64,000 bases of DNA from Pseudomonas viridiflava (lineage in GTDB: Bacteria > Pseudomonadota > Gammaproteobacteria > Pseudomonadales > Pseudomonadaceae): the NCBI RefSeq assembly GCF_003702045.1, contig NZ_RBTP01000002.1, positions 30,264-94,263 on the forward strand, read 5' to 3'. The notes under the pieces were generated by a model that saw only the letters and a list, made by a program, of their open reading frames with translations, was not told where the DNA came from and ran no database searches. Numbering within the stretch: the stretch's first letter is position 1; each line of letters begins with the position of its first letter. Both the position numbers and the translations under genes were made by a program. Positions 62,058-64,000 of the stretch are shown one piece after another.

Positions 62058-62722
62058 TCCCCTGCCCCGCCGTAAAGATAGCCCTGACCACGGCGCGTCT
62101 CGATGACCGCACGCCCCAGCTTGCGACGCAGGTGATTGACATGGACCTCGATGACATTGGAATCGCGCTCGTTCTCGCCATCATATAAATGCTCTGAAAG
62201 ATGGCTTTTGGAGAGTATCTGTTCAGGGTGAAGCATGAAGTAACGCAGCAAACGGAATTCGGCGGACGTCAATTGAATGTCTGCTCCATTGAGGCTGACA
62301 CATTGACGGCCCTCATCCAGCGTAAGCCCCGCCGCTTCTAGCGTCGGTTGGTTCGCAAGTCCTTTTGAGCGCCTTAGCAATGCCTGAATACGCAGTTGCA
62401 ACTCTTCGGGGTGAAAGGGCTTGGTCAAGTAGTCGTCCGCGCCTGCTTTCAGCCCCTCGATGCGCTCAGACCACGAACCGCGAGCGGTGAGTATCAATAC
62501 CGGCGTGGCTAACCCGTTACTACGCCATTGTTGGAGCACCTCAAGCCCAGGCAAACCGGGCAAACCGAGGTCAAGCACAATAAGGTCATACGGTTCGCTA
62601 GCACCTTGGTAGACGGCATCACGCCCATCGGCCAACCAGTCAACGGCATAACCTTGTCGTCCTAGGGCAGCCATCAACTCATCCGCCAGAGGCACATGAT
62701 CCTCAACCAGTAACAGCCGCAT
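62054..62722 (-). CDS. cvsR: CvsR/BqsR-type OmpR-family response regulator
   Basis: 222 residues. Receiver domain with acidic pocket LVEDH, phospho-acceptor Asp51 in IVLDLGLPG and Lys in [11 protein letters not shown] winged-helix DNA-binding domain follows ([37 protein letters not shown]). The ATG at 62722 overlaps the upstream PepSY stop as TGATG. The earlier TTG is rejected. Confidence 0.92.
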   Translation of the reverse strand: MRLLLVEDHVPLADELMAALGRQGYAVDWLADGRDAVYQGASEPYDLIVLDLGLPGLPGLEVLQQWRSNGLATPVLILTARGSWSERIEGLKAGADDYLTKPFHPEELQLRIQALLRRSKGLANQPTLEAAGLTLDEGRQCVSLNGADIQLTSAEFRLLRYFMLHPEQILSKSHLSEHLYDGENERDSNVIEVHVNHLRRKLGRAVIETRRGQGYLYGGAGD

Positions 62723-63027
62723 CAATCTTCCTCGTCTTTCAGGAGCCTGCTATCACGAGCGTCAAATTTCAGCTCGCGTACCACACCCTGTGGGGTCAGC
62801 AATTCGAATTCATAGACGTATGTATCATGTTTTTCTTCCAGCTCTGCCTCAAGTAATTTGGAGCCAGGATGGAGACCGAGCGCGTGATCGATAAACTGCT
62901 CGAGAGGCAGGATCACGCCGCGCTGTCTTAAGCTAAGCGCTTCATCCTGATTGAGATCTCTGGCGTACGCAAACGAACAAACCAGGCTCATTCCAAGGAT
63001 TGCGCAGAGAGTCTTGTCGACATTCAT
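62722..63027 (-). CDS. Small secreted PepSY-domain protein
   Basis: 101 residues with a signal peptide (cut after SFAYA) and one PepSY-like domain ([42 protein letters not shown]). PepSY proteins are often periplasmic regulators or inhibitors. It lies between another PepSY gene and cvsR with overlaps on both sides, so it is in the cvs operon and may modulate the sensor. Confidence 0.88.
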   Translation of the reverse strand: MNVDKTLCAILGMSLVCSFAYARDLNQDEALSLRQRGVILPLEQFIDHALGLHPGSKLLEAELEEKHDTYVYEFELLTPQGVVRELKFDARDSRLLKDEED

Positions 63028-63335
63028 TAATTATCCTGATGATTTCTGAAGACCTGACCAGTGATAGCGTCCATTTCGAGATCCCATTCAATGTTTTGAG
63101 CATCAAGCAGTTCGACTTTGTAAATGTACCTGCCGTACTGATTTTTGAGATCAGTGTCGATAATCGTCGCGCCTGGGTGCCGAGACAATGCTTGAGCATC
63201 AAGGTGTTCAAAGGTTTGAAGAGTGCCCGAACTGCTCAAACGAAGGACTTCATCTGAATCGATGTCGCGAGCATGGAGGGTGCAGGCGATAATTGAAAGC
63301 ATGGCGGCGAGCAGGAGACTGGTTGGGGTTTTCAT
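63027..63335 (-). CDS. Small secreted PepSY-domain protein
   Basis: 102 residues with a signal peptide (cut after TLHA) and a PepSY-like domain (QTFEHLDAQALSRHPG, DLKNQYGRYIYKVELLD, DLEMDAITGQVF). It is a paralogue of the next gene, overlapping it as TAATG. It is the first gene of the PepSY-PepSY-cvsR-cvsS operon, behind a GGAG-type site. Confidence 0.88.
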   Translation of the reverse strand: MKTPTSLLLAAMLSIIACTLHARDIDSDEVLRLSSSGTLQTFEHLDAQALSRHPGATIIDTDLKNQYGRYIYKVELLDAQNIEWDLEMDAITGQVFRNHQDN

Positions 63336-63551
63336 TATTGGGAGGCTCCATGACTACCTATGCTTTTATGGCGACCATCATAACGCTGACAACTTAATTC
63401 AAACTGAACACGTCTGGCTAGATGCCATCACTTGTGCGTAGCCCAAGTACTCTGCACGCTGGCAGAACATGGCGTTTCAGGTCATTGCTGTTAAACTCGC
63501 ATGCCGCATCTGTCGCGTCAGCGATTGCCATTTTCCTAGAGCTCATACATT

Positions 63552-63908
63552 TTGGAAATTTTTAAAGAGTTTACATTTGAGTCAGCCCACCTTCTTCCGC
63601 ATGTACCCGAAGGTCACAAATGTGGGCGTCTGCACGGGCATTCGTTTCGTGTCGGTATTCACCTGGCAGGCAAGGTTGACCCGCACACCGGATGGATTCG
63701 GGATTTCTCCGAGATCAAAGCGATCTTCAAGCCTTTGTACGAACGCTTGGATCACAACTATCTCAATGACATTCCAGGCTTGGAGAATCCCACCAGTGAA
63801 AACCTGGCGAGATGGATCTGGAATGAATTGAAGCCTTTGCTGCCCGAACTCTCGGCCATACGTATCCACGAAACCTGTACCAGTGGTTGTGAATACCGCG
63901 GAGAGTGA
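63552..63908 (+). CDS. queD: QueD, 6-carboxytetrahydropterin synthase
   Basis: 118 residues of the PTPS/QueD family. The zinc histidines are in ESAHLL and HGHSFR. The catalytic Cys is in GHKCGRLHG, and the tail ETCTSGCEY has the conserved pattern. It makes the CPH4 precursor of queuosine. The family N-terminus MEIFKEF begins at TTG 63552, and no in-frame ATG is close upstream. QatC in the accessory region is distantly related to the next pathway enzyme, QueC. Confidence 0.92.
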   Translation: MEIFKEFTFESAHLLPHVPEGHKCGRLHGHSFRVGIHLAGKVDPHTGWIRDFSEIKAIFKPLYERLDHNYLNDIPGLENPTSENLARWIWNELKPLLPELSAIRIHETCTSGCEYRGE

Positions 63909-63912
63909 TCTG

Positions 63913-63941
63913 AAAACCACCTTGAACAGGTGGTTTTTTTT
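63913..63941 (+). terminator. Intrinsic terminator after queD
   Basis: A stem aaaaccacct/aggtggtttt with loop tgaac-like and a long T-tract, five bases after the queD stop. Confidence 0.9.
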
Positions 63942-64000
63942 GCCCGGATTTTGAGTACCGCGCTATTTTCAAACGCCACAAAGACAAAACCCCTCACCGC

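Overview
The window looks like a chromosomal segment of a fluorescent pseudomonad, most probably of the Pseudomonas syringae group. The evidence is gene order and protein character: tusDCBE, cysG, serS, crcB, rarA, lolA, ftsK, aat, bpt, infA, clpA, clpS, cspD, monomeric idh, mnmA, hflD, purB, aceA, a 13-gene nuo operon with fused nuoCD, then a CvsSR/BqsRS-type two-component system and queD. The GC-rich core contrasts with patchier, partly AT-rich DNA at the left end.

Bases 1 to about 15,990 are an accessory region rich in candidate defence genes and decayed genes. It holds the C-terminal end of an SMC/TrlF-like ATPase, a frameshifted gene, a pentapeptide-repeat protein fused to a potassium-channel pore, and a complete qatABCD anti-phage operon. 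It continues with a helicase IV-like protein carrying an embedded nuclease-like segment and zinc ribbons, a CoiA-like nuclease candidate, a doubly frameshifted gene, two orphans, a GNAT acetyltransferase and a DUF3800 remnant. It ends at a 3' fragment of a serine-type tRNA gene (about 15,958-15,991) followed by a terminator. This is the usual scar of an integrative element. No integrase is in view, so the other end and the intact tRNA gene are probably to the left of the window.

Bases 16,190 to 44,022 are housekeeping genes: tRNA 2-thiolation (tusDCBE, mnmA), siroheme and seryl-tRNA synthesis, fluoride export, replication-fork maintenance (rarA), lipoprotein sorting (lolA), chromosome segregation (ftsK), the N-end rule module (aat, bpt, clpS, clpA), translation initiation (infA), cspD, monomeric isocitrate dehydrogenase, purB, a ribosomal oxygenase and isocitrate lyase. 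Between cspD and idh lies a decayed remnant of the second, homodimeric isocitrate dehydrogenase gene (icd), with an internal deletion and frameshifts. The trxB gene that I recall between ftsK and aat in P. aeruginosa PAO1 is absent here.

Bases 44,473 to 59,426 encode proton-pumping NADH dehydrogenase (complex I), nuoA to nuoN, with a strong terminator after nuoN and a Fur-box-like palindrome upstream of nuoA. The right end carries an AI-2E family membrane protein, the cvsS/cvsR pair preceded by two small PepSY proteins in one overlapping operon, and queD, which starts at TTG.

The most notable system is the defence island itself: a full Qat system next to a pentapeptide-repeat ion channel and a helicase-nuclease fusion. 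The channel and the helicase-nuclease are the parts I cannot match to a named system.
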